Origin: Microbulbifer pacificus
Lineage (GTDB): Bacteria > Pseudomonadota > Gammaproteobacteria > Pseudomonadales > Cellvibrionaceae
Assembly (NCBI RefSeq): GCF_033723955.1
Contig: NZ_CP137555.1
Coordinates: 3,712,001 to 3,776,000, forward strand
Direction: 5' to 3'
DNA length: 64,000 nucleotides
Under the pieces are notes generated by a model, which was not told where the DNA came from, made no database searches, and saw only the letters and a list, made by a program, of their open reading frames with translations. The translations under genes were made by a program, and so were the position numbers. Shown one piece after another: positions 1 to 9,733 of the stretch (positions within the stretch are counted from its first letter, which is position 1; the number at the start of each line of letters is the position of its first letter).

Positions 1-2783
1 AGCAGGCCGCTGGCAGCAAAATTGGTGGATTCCATTTCCTTCGCCAGAGCGCCGATAGAGAGTCCGGTGAACTGCAGCCGGGAGTGGCGTTCCTCGCCAT
101 TGAGGTTCCACATCAGTTTGTCGGCGGTAAGCGCCCCTTCCAGCAATTCGGCGGAGAAGCTTCCCAGTGTCAGGTCTCCATCGGCGGTCAGTGACAGCAA
201 GAAATGCATATTGTTGACGGCCAGGCCTGTGTCTACCGATTTTACTGAAACCGGAACCGGATTCGCCGTTACCCATTTGCCGGCATCCTGCCGCAGGGCG
301 ACCTGTGCGTTGACACCTACGGCAAAACTGTCGTTGCGCTGGAGGGCGGTGTCGTTAAACGTGAGCTGCAGTTGATCTTTTTCTGACGATGGCCAGTGCA
401 GGTTGGCCTCTGCCTGTAATTTACCGCCGATGATATCTGCGGGCAGCCCATGCAGGCTGCGCCCGAGGTTGTTTTTGGGGGAGAACTCCGTCTGTGGGAG
501 CTCAAGCTTCAGATTGCCGTGGCTATTCTTCAGATTGTGCCGCCACGAGGCGTTCAGGGTCAGTGGCCCTCCGCTGACCTCGCTGCTGCCGCTGATTTGC
601 TGATTCGCAAACTGCCATTGCCCGCGGGTGGCAATTTCGGCTTTGTATTGCTTAAGCGCGCGAATGTTCAGGCTGTCCGCATGAAACCTCGCAGCCGCCT
701 GGAAATTCTGTGGTTGGTCACTGTGGTGGGTAAGGGTCAGGTCTTCAACAAACACTGCGCCGCGCAGCTGATCTTCACCCATGCTAAGTGGGTCCAGATT
801 CACCGCCAGTTGCGGGCTCTCACAGGAGAGTGCGCCATTTTGCAGCTGGCAGTTGGCCTGCTGGGCAAACAATTCCGGTTTGCCAATGGTGATGTCTCCA
901 GAGATTCCCTCGTCGGCACTAAGATTCAGCTCCCGCAGTGCGATGGACATCCTGTCAGCTTCTGCAAAGGTAACTTGCGCTTCCGCCAGTACCAGGTTGA
1001 TTTTGCTCAAACTTGTACTGGCATTCGGCAGCATCAGTTCCGGTATTGTTGCTTTTACTTGCAGGGTGCAATTGACGGTAGGCAAACCGCTACAGCGAAA
1101 TTTTCCGAGCTCGCCATGTAGCTCGGGTGATGGGCCGCTTTTCTGCTGGGAAGGGTGCACTTCCTGTACAGAAAAGGAAAGCTGGGAAAGCTCCAGGTCC
1201 ACCTTGCCCGGAAGTTGCACGGATGAAACCTTGATTGGTCCGCCATTGAGCTTGATCAGCGGTTTTTGCCAGTTAATTGCCGCTAGCGGGTTGTTTTCTG
1301 CTGGCAGATCCAGATGGAATGCTGCTTCGCCATCCAGCCTGATTTCTGCGAGAAATTGACGGATCTCTGGCACTGCGGTTCCGGCCAGAAGCCCATCGAA
1401 ACCGGGGAGCGCAAATCCGCCGGTGAATGCCGCAGAACCGCGCATGGCCGTCACTGGAAACTGCCCGCGTAAATCTTGCCACTTGTGGGTTTCCCAAAGT
1501 CGCGACACTTCGTCCAGTTGTGTTTGCCCGCGGAATTGCACTCCGGGAATACTGTTCTCTGTCGCCAGTACTAGATTGCCGGTCAACAGGGGTGGTACCA
1601 CCGCGGTATTCGCTGGTGCGGGTTGGCTGCCAATGCGGAGTTCCAACTCGCCCTCAGCGGATCCCACAGACAGGGGCGCGATCGCGTGAATGTACAGGTT
1701 AATTGGCTGCGAGGTGGTGATTTCTGCAGTGAGCGGGAGGCCGGCAAATTCTTCCGGCAGCATCACGGTAAGTGCGCCGGTTTCCATATTCGCGGTGATA
1801 TTGCGCAGGTCTCCTGAGCCGGTAAATCGGTCTGGGATCACTCCGCGAATTTTCAGATCCAGATTTCCGCGCAGCGATCGCACAATATCTACCCAGTCCC
1901 CCGGTTTGCTATGCTGGACCCCAATCTGCTGTACCAGTGTCGGCAGTTGTTCAGTGGCTAGAACCAGATGACTGTCAAATTGCCATTCGGCCGGATGATC
2001 TTCACTATCCGGGACTATCGCAGGCTTCAATAGTGTATCCAGTTGCGCGACGGACCCTTCTCCGTGCAGCAGGTTCAATGTGGCCTTTGCCAGAGACTTC
2101 TCATTTCGGATTCCCAGTTGCAAGCGGCATTTTCCACAGCGATCACTGCGCAGCTCACCGTCGATCCCATGCTGCGGGGACTGCACCGCAGAAAATGAAA
2201 ACTTGTCATCGATCCTGTTGGGCCAGCGGATGTGTCGGACTTCTAGCTTGTGCAGCGGTAGATTGCGCAGGCTCTGCAGTGTCTTCGCCAGGGCGAGGCC
2301 GGGAGCATCATCCGATCGTTTGGCGATGCCATTATCTCCGGGCTGGGCATTTACTTTCGTATCCCCCTGCTCAGATCCAGGACCTGATTTGTCGCCGGCA
2401 GCGCTACCCGTGTCGGTGGTTGATTCCGGTGTCGAGAGGAGCGCCAGGTATTCGACGAAGACGTCAGACTCGGGCGGGGACTGTGTGCTGGCACTCAGCA
2501 ACTTGCGCAGTAGGGCGGGCAGCCGGCTGACGTAGATACCGCTCAGGTCGATTGAGAGTCCGTCGCGGGTTTCCAGGCGCAGGTGCTCAATTTGTGCGCT
2601 GATGCCCTGGTCTGTGCGGGCAAGTTCCAGTCCCTGTAATTCCGTCAGGCGCACGCCATCCAGTTGGTGATTGATCAGCGCCGGTACCCAAGCATGCCGC
2701 GACACCCAGCCGCAAACGGCGACTAGCAAGAGTAGTGCCATAGAGCCTGTAATGATCTTCAGGGCGCGGGGGGCAAATCGCAC
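1..2783 (-). CDS. ydbH: YdbH-like AsmA-superfamily envelope protein (C-terminus cut by window edge)
   Basis: The minus strand is open from a GTG at 2783 to the left edge, giving at least 927 codons with no stop. A GAGG ribosome site lies about 7 nt before the GTG. The protein starts with a short basic stretch (VRFAPRALK), then one membrane anchor (MALLLLVAVCGWV) and a long beta-rich region. The last visible residues (LMWNLNGEERHSRLQFTGLS, then an AASGL segment) look like the C-terminal domain of YdbH proteins. E. coli YdbH is about 880 residues and works with TamB and YhdP in moving phospholipids from inner to outer membrane, which would be the role here by analogy. It is divergent from ggt, separated by 54 nt. 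The YdbH name is likely; membership of the wider AsmA-like group is more certain. The true C-terminus is not visible. Confidence 0.75.
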   Translation of the reverse strand, partial: MRFAPRALKIITGSMALLLLVAVCGWVSRHAWVPALINHQLDGVRLTELQGLELARTDQGISAQIEHLRLETRDGLSIDLSGIYVSRLPALLRKLLSASTQSPPESDVFVEYLALLSTPESTTDTGSAAGDKSGPGSEQGDTKVNAQPGDNGIAKRSDDAPGLALAKTLQSLRNLPLHKLEVRHIRWPNRIDDKFSFSAVQSPQHGIDGELRSDRCGKCRLQLGIRNEKSLAKATLNLLHGEGSVAQLDTLLKPAIVPDSEDHPAEWQFDSHLVLATEQLPTLVQQIGVQHSKPGDWVDIVRSLRGNLDLKIRGVIPDRFTGSGDLRNITANMETGALTVMLPEEFAGLPLTAEITTSQPINLYIHAIAPLSVGSAEGELELRIGSQPAPANTAVVPPLLTGNLVLATENSIPGVQFRGQTQLDEVSRLWETHKWQDLRGQFPVTAMRGSAAFTGGFALPGFDGLLAGTAVPEIRQFLAEIRLDGEAAFHLDLPAENNPLAAINWQKPLIKLNGGPIKVSSVQLPGKVDLELSQLSFSVQEVHPSQQKSGPSPELHGELGKFRCSGLPTVNCTLQVKATIPELMLPNASTSLSKINLVLAEAQVTFAEADRMSIALRELNLSADEGISGDITIGKPELFAQQANCQLQNGALSCESPQLAVNLDPLSMGEDQLRGAVFVEDLTLTHHSDQPQNFQAAARFHADSLNIRALKQYKAEIATRGQWQFANQQISGSSEVSGGPLTLNASWRHNLKNSHGNLKLELPQTEFSPKNNLGRSLHGLPADIIGGKLQAEANLHWPSSEKDQLQLTFNDTALQRNDSFAVGVNAQVALRQDAGKWVTANPVPVSVKSVDTGLAVNNMHFLLSLTADGDLTLGSFSAELLEGALTADKLMWNLNGEERHSRLQFTGLSIGALAKEMESTNFAASGL

Positions 2784-2837
2784 GAAAACCTCGGTTGACC
2801 GACTTGAGAATCCACTTCTAAATGTAGAGACTAACTC

Positions 2838-4613
2838 GTGAGAATAACGACAGGGGCAAAAATTGTGAATTTTGGAATGACAGTTTTACGCGGTAAGGCC
2901 AGACAGGTCCGGGGAGTACTGGCGATGACCGCGGTATCATTGCTGGGCACACTGTCGCTGGTGAATGGCGTTCATGCCTATGACCGCATCAATGGTGAAG
3001 GGTTCGCCAGCCGTTCGCCGGTACTGGCCACTCAGGGCATGGCCGCTACCAGCCAGCCACTGGCGACCCAGGTGGCGCTGGATATCCTGAAGAAAGGTGG
3101 CAGCGCCGTAGACGCCGCCATTGCGGCGAATGCGGTCCAGGGGCTGATGGAGCCGACGGGTAACGGCATTGGTGGTGATCTGTTCGCCATCGTCTGGAGC
3201 GCGAAGGACAAAAAGCTGCACGGTTTGAATGCCAGTGGGCGCTCGCCGAAATCGCTGCCATTCCGTTATTTTTCCGACAATAATCTCGACAAGATCCCAG
3301 CCCATGGTCCGTTGCCGGTGTCCGTGCCCGGCGCGGTGGACGGCTGGTTTGAGCTGCACCAAAAATTTGGTCGGTTGCCGATGAAAGAGCTGCTGGCACC
3401 GGCGATCCAGTATGCCAACGATGGCTTTCCGGTGACGCAGCTGGTGGCCTATTACTGGAATCGCTCGGTACCGGTGCTGGAGAAGTACCCGGGTTTCCGT
3501 GAAACCTACATGCCCGGTGGTCGCGCGCCACAGGAGGGGGATATTTTCCGCAATCCGCGACTGGCGAAAACCCTGCAGAAAATTGCGGATGGTGGTCGCG
3601 ATGCCTTCTATAAAGGAGATATCGCTCGGGAGATAGACCGCTATATGAAGGCCAACGGCGGCTTTCTTTCTTTTGAGGATCTCGCCAGCCACAAATCCGA
3701 CTGGGTGGAGCCGGTGTCCACCAACTACCGCGGCTACGATGTGTGGGAGCTGCCGCCCAATGGCCAGGGTATTGCGGCACTGCAGATCCTCAATATTCTC
3801 GAGGGCTACGACCTGGCGAAGCTGGGGCGCCTGAGCCCCGAGTATGTTCACCTGTTTACCGAGGCGAAAAAGCTTGCGTTTGAGGACCGCGCCAAATATT
3901 ACGCGGACCCGGCGTTTAACGACTTGCCGGTAAAAGAGCTTATTTCGAAACCCTATGCGGAAAAACGCCGCAAGCTGATCAATCTGGACAAGGCTGCCAA
4001 GCGTTACGATGCTGGCACCGTAGCCCTGCGCCATGGGGATACCATCTATCTCACCACCGCGGACAAGGACGGCAATATGGTGTCGCTGATCCAGAGCAAC
4101 TACCGCGGCATGGGTTCCGGTATGACACCCGGTGAACTGGGCTTTATCCTCCAGGATCGCGGGGAAATGTTCAGCCTGAAAGAGGGGCATTTCAACCAGT
4201 ACCAGCCGGGCAAGCGCCCGTTCCACACCATCATTCCCGCCTTTGTAACCAAGGATGGCAAGCCCTGGCTCAGCTTCGGGGTCATGGGAGGTGCCACGCA
4301 ACCGCAGATGCACGCACAGGTGATCATCAACATGGTGGACTTCGGCCTGAACGTTCAGGAAGCGGGCGACGCGGCGCGCATCCTGCACACCGGTTCCAGC
4401 CAGCCCACCGATGAACTGATGGAAGATGGTGGCTACCTCAGCCTCGAAGACGGCTTCCCGATGGAAACCCGGCGCGAGCTGGTACAGATGGGACATCAGG
4501 TGCGCTTTGAAAGCGGCCCCTATGGTGGCTATCAGGCCATCCTGAAGGACAAAAATGGTGTGTATCACGGTGCGTCCGAAAGCCGCAAGGACGGACAGGC
4601 AGCCGGCTATTGA
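2838..4613 (+). CDS. ggt: gamma-glutamyltransferase family protein, periplasmic Ntn hydrolase
   Basis: Gamma-glutamyltransferase family enzyme of 591 residues, close to the usual 560-600. A signal peptide follows the second possible start (MTVLRGKARQ, then a hydrophobic stretch ending in VHA), so the precursor should be exported. The family is made as one chain that cuts itself before a catalytic Thr. Aligning DKDGN with the E. coli enzyme puts that Thr at residue 402 (GDT/IYL). Further landmarks are PTGNGIGGD near residue 110 and the glycine-rich FGVMGGATQP near 485. The double-Ser motif of E. coli Ggt is replaced here by MGG, as in the broader GGT-like/acylase group, so glutathione may not be the main substrate. 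Start is uncertain: GTG at 2838 or ATG at 2877. pepN follows after 38 nt, suggesting a joint peptide-scavenging role. Confidence 0.88.
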   Translation: MRITTGAKIVNFGMTVLRGKARQVRGVLAMTAVSLLGTLSLVNGVHAYDRINGEGFASRSPVLATQGMAATSQPLATQVALDILKKGGSAVDAAIAANAVQGLMEPTGNGIGGDLFAIVWSAKDKKLHGLNASGRSPKSLPFRYFSDNNLDKIPAHGPLPVSVPGAVDGWFELHQKFGRLPMKELLAPAIQYANDGFPVTQLVAYYWNRSVPVLEKYPGFRETYMPGGRAPQEGDIFRNPRLAKTLQKIADGGRDAFYKGDIAREIDRYMKANGGFLSFEDLASHKSDWVEPVSTNYRGYDVWELPPNGQGIAALQILNILEGYDLAKLGRLSPEYVHLFTEAKKLAFEDRAKYYADPAFNDLPVKELISKPYAEKRRKLINLDKAAKRYDAGTVALRHGDTIYLTTADKDGNMVSLIQSNYRGMGSGMTPGELGFILQDRGEMFSLKEGHFNQYQPGKRPFHTIIPAFVTKDGKPWLSFGVMGGATQPQMHAQVIINMVDFGLNVQEAGDAARILHTGSSQPTDELMEDGGYLSLEDGFPMETRRELVQMGHQVRFESGPYGGYQAILKDKNGVYHGASESRKDGQAAGY

Positions 4614-4651
4614 TCAAAGCGCCGACCAATTTCTGAAAGAGACAGCAGTGA

Positions 4652-7300
4652 ATGAAAGACTCCCAAGCGCGTACGATTTACCTCAAGGATTACCAGGCAC
4701 CGGATTATCTGGTGGATCACACGGATCTCAGTTTTGAGCTCGACCCGCATGCCACGCTGGTGAAATCCAAGCTGAAAATCCGGCGCAATCCGGCGGTGGC
4801 CCAGGCGAACGAAACTCTGCCGCCGCTGTGGCTCGATGGCGCGGATCTGGAGCTGCTGTCTGTTTCAATAAATGGCGAGCTTCTTCCGGCCCATCGCTAC
4901 CAGCAACGGGCCGGCGGACTTTCTCTCAGCACAGACGCGCCCGAGTTCGAGCTGGAGGTGCACACTCGCATCGCCCCCGAGGCAAATACGTCTCTCGAGG
5001 GGCTGTATCTCTCCAACGGAATGTACTGCACCCAGTGCGAGGCGGAGGGATTCCGCAAAATCACCTTCTATCCGGATCGTCCGGACGTGATGTCGGTTTT
5101 CACCACCACTATTGTCGCGCCCGCTTCCTATCCTGTGCTGCTGTCCAATGGCAACAAAGTCGACAGCGGCACCACCGAGGACGGGCGTCTTAGGGTGACC
5201 TGGGAAGATCCGTTCGCCAAACCCTCCTACCTGTTTGCGCTGGTGGCGGGTGATCTGCAACATGTGGAAGACAGTTTCACCACCTGTAGTGGTCGCGAAG
5301 TGAAACTGCAGCTCTTTACCGAAGCGCGCAATATTGGCAAGTGTGCCCATGCCATGACATCCCTCAAGCACTCCATGCGTTGGGATGAAGAAGTGTACGG
5401 CCGGGAATACGATCTGGACATATTCATGATCGTGGCGGTGGATCACTTCAATATGGGGGCAATGGAGAACAAAGGGTTGAATATATTCAATTCCGCCTGC
5501 GTCCTCGCCAGCCCGGAAACCGCCACCGACGCGGCGTTTCAGCGCATTGAATCCATTGTTGCGCACGAGTATTTCCACAACTGGTCCGGCAACCGTGTGA
5601 CCTGTCGTGACTGGTTCCAATTGAGCCTGAAAGAGGGATTTACGGTGTTCCGCGATGCGGAGTTTTCCGCGGATATGAACTCGCGGGCGGTAAAGCGCAT
5701 AGAAGATGTGACCCTGCTGCGCACCTCCCAGTTTGCCGAGGATGCGGGTCCCATGTCACACCCGGTGCGGCCCGATTCCTATATGGAAATTTCCAATTTC
5801 TACACCCTCACCGTGTACGAAAAAGGCGCGGAAGTGGTGCGGATGATCCACACCATCCTCGGGCCAGAGGCTTTCCGTCGCGGCAGCGATCTGTATTTTG
5901 AGCGCCACGATGGCTGTGCGGTGACCTGCGAAGATTTCGTGGCAGCGATGGAGGACGCCAATGGTGCGGACCTGAAGCAGTTCCGCCGCTGGTACAGTCA
6001 GGCGGGCACCCCGGTACTCGATGTGGAGGACACCTACAACGAGGCACTCGGTGAATATTCCCTCACCATTCGACAGCAAACCCCGGAGACCCCGGGGCAG
6101 AAAGGCAAGCTGCCACTGCATATCCCAATAACGGTGGGCCTGCTGGCAGAAGATGGCAGCCCGCTGCGGCTTGATGATGCCGCCGGGCAGATGGAAGTCG
6201 TGCTGCATCTCACCGAGGCGAGCCAGAACTTTACCTTCGCCGGTATTGCATCCCGTCCATTACCGTCGTTGCTGCGCGGATTTTCCGCACCGGTAAAGCT
6301 GCGCTATGACTATTCCAGTGCACAACTGCAGTTCCTGATGCAGCACGATACCGATCCGTTCAATCGCTGGGATGCCTGTCAGCGACTGTCCATAAATAGC
6401 CTGCAGACGTTGCAGCAGCAGTACCGGTCCGGTGAGGCATTGCAACAGCCAGCGGCGTTGATCGAAGGTTACGCGGCAGTACTCGACGACGCGGCCCTGG
6501 ACCCGGCACTGGTGGCAAAAATGCTGGCCCTTCCCAGTGCACAGGAAATCGCGGAGCAGGGGGGAGAAATCGACGCTGCCGCGATCATCGCCGCGCGCAC
6601 TTTTGCCCGCGACGCCATTGCGACGGCGTTGGCGGAGCGATTCCTCACTCGCTATCACGCACTGGAACAACACAAGCCCTATAGTCCCACGGCAGAGGAT
6701 ATTGCCGAACGCAGCCTGAAAAACACCTGCCTCTTCTATCTGTGTGCGGCGGGCAGTGCCGACGCACTGGCACTGGCAAAGGGGCAGTTCGAGCGCGGAG
6801 AAAACATGACGGACACCGCCGCGGCACTGGCTGCGCTGGTGGAGTTCGGTACGGAAACGCAGGCAGAGGGCTTCCTGCAGGCGTTCTATCAGCAGTGGCA
6901 GCAGGACACCCAGGTGGTCGAAACCTGGTTCGGCCTGCAGAGTGGCAGCGCCAAGTTCGGTACTCTGGAGAGGGTACAGAAGTTGATTGCACATCCGGCG
7001 TTTGAGGTGAAAAACCCCAACAAGGTACGCGCGGTGATCGCTGGTTTCGCCATGCGCAACTTCACCCAGTTCCACCGGGCGGATGGCAGTGGCTACACGT
7101 TCCTCGCGGATCAGGTCATTGCGCTGGACAAGCTCAACCCGCAGATTGCCGCGCGTCTGGTAACACCGCTGACGCGCTGGAAAAAATATCGAGCACAGGA
7201 ATCCGCGCAGATTCATGCAGCACTGCAAAAAATCTCTGTCAGTGGCGAGCTGTCGCGGGATTTGTATGAGGTGGTCAGCAAAAGCCTCGAGCAGGATTGA
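4652..7300 (+). CDS. pepN: aminopeptidase N (M1 zinc metallopeptidase)
   Basis: Full-length M1 aminopeptidase of the bacterial PepN subfamily, 882 residues against about 870 in E. coli. It removes N-terminal amino acids from peptides, normally in the cytoplasm; no signal peptide is seen. The exopeptidase motif GAMEN lies at residues 269-273. The zinc motif HEYFH is at 305-309, and the third zinc ligand is Glu328 in SLKEGFTVFRD. The C-terminal half is the helical domain typical of the family, ending in ARLVTPLTRW and the RDLYEVVSKSL helix. The gene lies 38 nt after ggt on the same strand and a very strong hairpin follows it, so the two probably form one transcription unit. Confidence 0.96.
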   Translation: MKDSQARTIYLKDYQAPDYLVDHTDLSFELDPHATLVKSKLKIRRNPAVAQANETLPPLWLDGADLELLSVSINGELLPAHRYQQRAGGLSLSTDAPEFELEVHTRIAPEANTSLEGLYLSNGMYCTQCEAEGFRKITFYPDRPDVMSVFTTTIVAPASYPVLLSNGNKVDSGTTEDGRLRVTWEDPFAKPSYLFALVAGDLQHVEDSFTTCSGREVKLQLFTEARNIGKCAHAMTSLKHSMRWDEEVYGREYDLDIFMIVAVDHFNMGAMENKGLNIFNSACVLASPETATDAAFQRIESIVAHEYFHNWSGNRVTCRDWFQLSLKEGFTVFRDAEFSADMNSRAVKRIEDVTLLRTSQFAEDAGPMSHPVRPDSYMEISNFYTLTVYEKGAEVVRMIHTILGPEAFRRGSDLYFERHDGCAVTCEDFVAAMEDANGADLKQFRRWYSQAGTPVLDVEDTYNEALGEYSLTIRQQTPETPGQKGKLPLHIPITVGLLAEDGSPLRLDDAAGQMEVVLHLTEASQNFTFAGIASRPLPSLLRGFSAPVKLRYDYSSAQLQFLMQHDTDPFNRWDACQRLSINSLQTLQQQYRSGEALQQPAALIEGYAAVLDDAALDPALVAKMLALPSAQEIAEQGGEIDAAAIIAARTFARDAIATALAERFLTRYHALEQHKPYSPTAEDIAERSLKNTCLFYLCAAGSADALALAKGQFERGENMTDTAAALAALVEFGTETQAEGFLQAFYQQWQQDTQVVETWFGLQSGSAKFGTLERVQKLIAHPAFEVKNPNKVRAVIAGFAMRNFTQFHRADGSGYTFLADQVIALDKLNPQIAARLVTPLTRWKKYRAQESAQIHAALQKISVSGELSRDLYEVVSKSLEQD

Positions 7301-7336
7301 GTGTGACCGGTCAGCGGGGTGATGAATAATCACACT

Positions 7337-7380
7337 CAGTAACGCAGAGCGGGGCCTTCGGGCCCCGCTCTGCGTTACTG
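7337..7380. terminator. perfect 20-bp stem with TTCG loop between pepN and the phosphatase gene
   Basis: Positions 7337-7356 and 7361-7380 are exact reverse complements around a TTCG tetraloop. The structure sits between two convergent genes and its right arm covers the stop codon of the minus-strand phosphatase (7375-7377). Neither side has a clear run of T, so it is not a textbook intrinsic terminator. It may act as a bidirectional transcript end or a 3' stabiliser. Confidence 0.7.
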
Positions 7381-7965
7381 GATCAGATTGCCGCTATTTG
7401 TTTCCCGCCCCAGCTGCACAAGATGCAATTTTCCACCTTCTATCGCCAGGCGGGTCTGCGACGTATAGTCCGGGTAAAATTGCGCTACCTGCAGATCATT
7501 ACGGATTGCCGCCACCACCGAATTGATCACCATAAAGTGGCAGAAAACCAGAGTGGTGTGGAACCTTCGCTCATCCGTGGTTGAAGTTAGCCGCAACAGA
7601 TAATCGGTGATGCCCTCGCGCCAATGTCCCTGCTCCGGTGTGAGAGTATCCCAGCGGCTATGCAGCAGCCCCCGAATCCATTGGCCGCGCTCTGCCAGCG
7701 GCATGCCCAGGGGGGAGGGAATCTCAATCACGTTGTATTCTTCGTCCACCTGCATCTGCCAGCGCCCGGCCACGGGTATCGCCGTTTGCAGTGCGCGTGT
7801 TTTCGGGCTGCTGACCAGTCGTACGCCTTCGCCCCGGGGAAACTGTCGGTCCAGATCGTCGGCCAGGTTTTCCGCTTGGCGCTGGCCGAGTAGTGTGAGG
7901 CCGGGATCGGCGTCGGTGGCTGACTTGGCGGCTTCGCCGTGGCGAATCAACAATATCTGGTGCAA
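7375..7965 (-). CDS. histidine phosphatase family protein (SixA-like)
   Basis: Protein of 196 residues from the PGAM/histidine phosphatase superfamily. The N-terminus carries the phosphate-accepting RHGEA motif (MHQILLIRHGEAAKS), followed by LTLLGQRQAENLA. The second catalytic His is in the FCHFMVINSVV segment near residue 148. SixA proteins, which remove phosphate from phosphohistidine in signalling proteins, begin in the same way but are usually near 160 residues, so the exact substrate is open. No signal peptide is visible, so it should be cytoplasmic. It converges on pepN and stands alone on its strand, with the esterase gene 145 nt upstream. Confidence 0.8.
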   Translation of the reverse strand: MHQILLIRHGEAAKSATDADPGLTLLGQRQAENLADDLDRQFPRGEGVRLVSSPKTRALQTAIPVAGRWQMQVDEEYNVIEIPSPLGMPLAERGQWIRGLLHSRWDTLTPEQGHWREGITDYLLRLTSTTDERRFHTTLVFCHFMVINSVVAAIRNDLQVAQFYPDYTSQTRLAIEGGKLHLVQLGRETNSGNLIQ

Positions 7966-8090
7966 ATCATCTGCCTCTCATCCGGGGGTGTCGTCGGGCT
8001 GTCGGCCGCAAATCGAGTTGCACATTCTAACTGCATTTGAAAGCCAAAGGCCCCGGCGAGTGCATCGACGATTTGATCGATGATCGATGA

Positions 8091-8116
8091 TCAGGAGCTA
8101 TAGTCAGGAGCTATAG
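8091..8116. repeat. 13-bp tandem duplication at the esterase stop codon
   Basis: TCAGGAGCTATAG occurs twice without a gap, at 8091-8103 and 8104-8116. The second copy contains the stop codon of the minus-strand carboxylesterase (8111-8113). It looks like a recent slippage duplication. The 20 bases just before it also contain a short ATCGATG-type repeat. Confidence 0.8.
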
Positions 8117-9733
8117 AAAGCCGCGTAGATTCCTGTCATCCAGAATTTCCCATACCCGCTGCAGCACTTGGGTATCCATCGGGTCACTGTCACGATTACC
8201 GAAGCAGCGGCTGTGGCCCTGGTCAAAGCCCGGCCAGCCGCCACCGGGATCGCCGCTTTCGGCAAAATTCAGCCAGGCATTGCGCATGGATTCGCTGAGG
8301 AAGTGCGGCTCCTGCTCCCCGCCGTAGAGGTGCTGGAGCGAAGGATCGCCGTGGGTGCCGAATACATACCCGAGTTCTGAAGCGTGGCAGGCACCGAGCA
8401 TGGGTTGGGCGCTCAGCGGTTGCGAAAAATGATAGTGAAAGCGCTTGCCACTGTGGGCCTGCAGCAGACGAAGGCCGGGCACGGTAAATGTCATATCGGT
8501 GAGCATCAGGTTCCAGACGCGACTCCACAGTGGCCAGGGGTTTTCCGCCTGGGATTCCGCCTGCCGCCGATAGTGATCCAGCAGCGGTTGAATCCACTTG
8601 TCCGGCAACAGCCGGCGCAGATGGTTGCGAATCTGTTGGTCATCCAGTGTCAGGGTTTCCGGTCGCGCCGCGCTGAACAGATTCCATTCATCCCGGTTGC
8701 TGCCGACCATAATGGCGATGCTGGAACCGGCACCATTGCGTATGGCTTCTATGGGGGGACGGGTAATCAGCTCATTGTCCAGCACGGGTTTGAACGGAAG
8801 GTGTCCCCACTGGTGATTTGTTTCCGGGTCATTCAGCAGTATTTCCTGAGCCTTGAGTAGTTCCCGGGTTGTGGGGGGGTGACTGAGGGGCACATTTCCA
8901 CGCAGGGCCGACAAAATCTCGCAGAATTTGTCCGCCATCGCGGTGGCGTTTTCCGGGTGACTGTAAACACCGGGATTGCCACTTTGTACGATCGCCTTGT
9001 GAAAGAGCCTGCCCCCAAGGGATTCGCTGTTCCCATCCTGTGCGGCAAACAGACTGGCGATACTCATGGCGCCAGCGGATTCCCCGAAAAGAGTAATGTT
9101 GTCGGGATCACCGCCAAATGCGGCAATATTTTTCTGCACCCAGCGCAACGCCGCAATCTGGTCGAGAATGCCTTCGTTGCCGGTCGCGGGTATGTCGCTG
9201 ATATCTTTGAGGCGCAAAAATCCCAGCGCGCCCAATCGGTAATTAATGGTCACCACGATTGCACGGCCGCTGCCGGCGAGATACTGGCCGTCGTACAGGG
9301 GCTGGCAGCCCGACCCCAGGTAAAAGGAGCCGCCGTGAATCCACACCATGACCGGCAATCGAGGATATTCCGGATAAAGGGGGGCATGGATATTCAGGTA
9401 AAGGCAGTCTTCATTGTCTGGCTCCTCGCTATTCGGGCCCCGGATCTCAAACAGGAAGTTGGGGTTTTGCGGGGCGGGCATGGCGAAGCGGGTGGCATCC
9501 CTTACACCGTTCCACGGTGAGGGTGGACGGGGAGGACACCAGCGCAATGCGCCGACGGGGGGCTCTGCATAGGGAATGCCGAGAAACTGCCGTACCTCCG
9601 CTGTTCTACCGCCCAACGCACTGGCGTTAACCGTTGTTATTCTGCCTTTTAGCATTCCGCAGTCTGTTTCGATGAGCAGCGCATTTTCACGGACGTTGCT
9701 ATCGGAATTATCTCGCTTCCTGGTATCGGGCAT
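8111..9733 (-). CDS. type-B carboxylesterase/lipase family protein
   Basis: Alpha/beta hydrolase of the carboxylesterase type B family, 540 residues. The oxyanion-hole motif is VMVWIHGGSF, the nucleophile elbow GESAG places catalytic Ser at residue 219, and the catalytic His is residue 450 in GACHASELGY. The N-terminus (MPDTRKRDNSDS) has no signal peptide, so the enzyme is probably cytoplasmic, unlike many exported relatives. The family hydrolyses carboxylic esters; p-nitrobenzyl esterases are well-known bacterial members, and the natural substrate cannot be read from the sequence. The gene stands alone, transcribed away from the MFS gene. A tandem 13-bp duplication spans its stop codon. Confidence 0.92.
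   Translation of the reverse strand: MPDTRKRDNSDSNVRENALLIETDCGMLKGRITTVNASALGGRTAEVRQFLGIPYAEPPVGALRWCPPRPPSPWNGVRDATRFAMPAPQNPNFLFEIRGPNSEEPDNEDCLYLNIHAPLYPEYPRLPVMVWIHGGSFYLGSGCQPLYDGQYLAGSGRAIVVTINYRLGALGFLRLKDISDIPATGNEGILDQIAALRWVQKNIAAFGGDPDNITLFGESAGAMSIASLFAAQDGNSESLGGRLFHKAIVQSGNPGVYSHPENATAMADKFCEILSALRGNVPLSHPPTTRELLKAQEILLNDPETNHQWGHLPFKPVLDNELITRPPIEAIRNGAGSSIAIMVGSNRDEWNLFSAARPETLTLDDQQIRNHLRRLLPDKWIQPLLDHYRRQAESQAENPWPLWSRVWNLMLTDMTFTVPGLRLLQAHSGKRFHYHFSQPLSAQPMLGACHASELGYVFGTHGDPSLQHLYGGEQEPHFLSESMRNAWLNFAESGDPGGGWPGFDQGHSRCFGNRDSDPMDTQVLQRVWEILDDRNLRGFL

Noticed and set aside
2937..4568. 543-codon minus-strand frame opposite ggt
   Set aside because: Shadow frame caused by GC-rich codon use; no ribosome site or family features.
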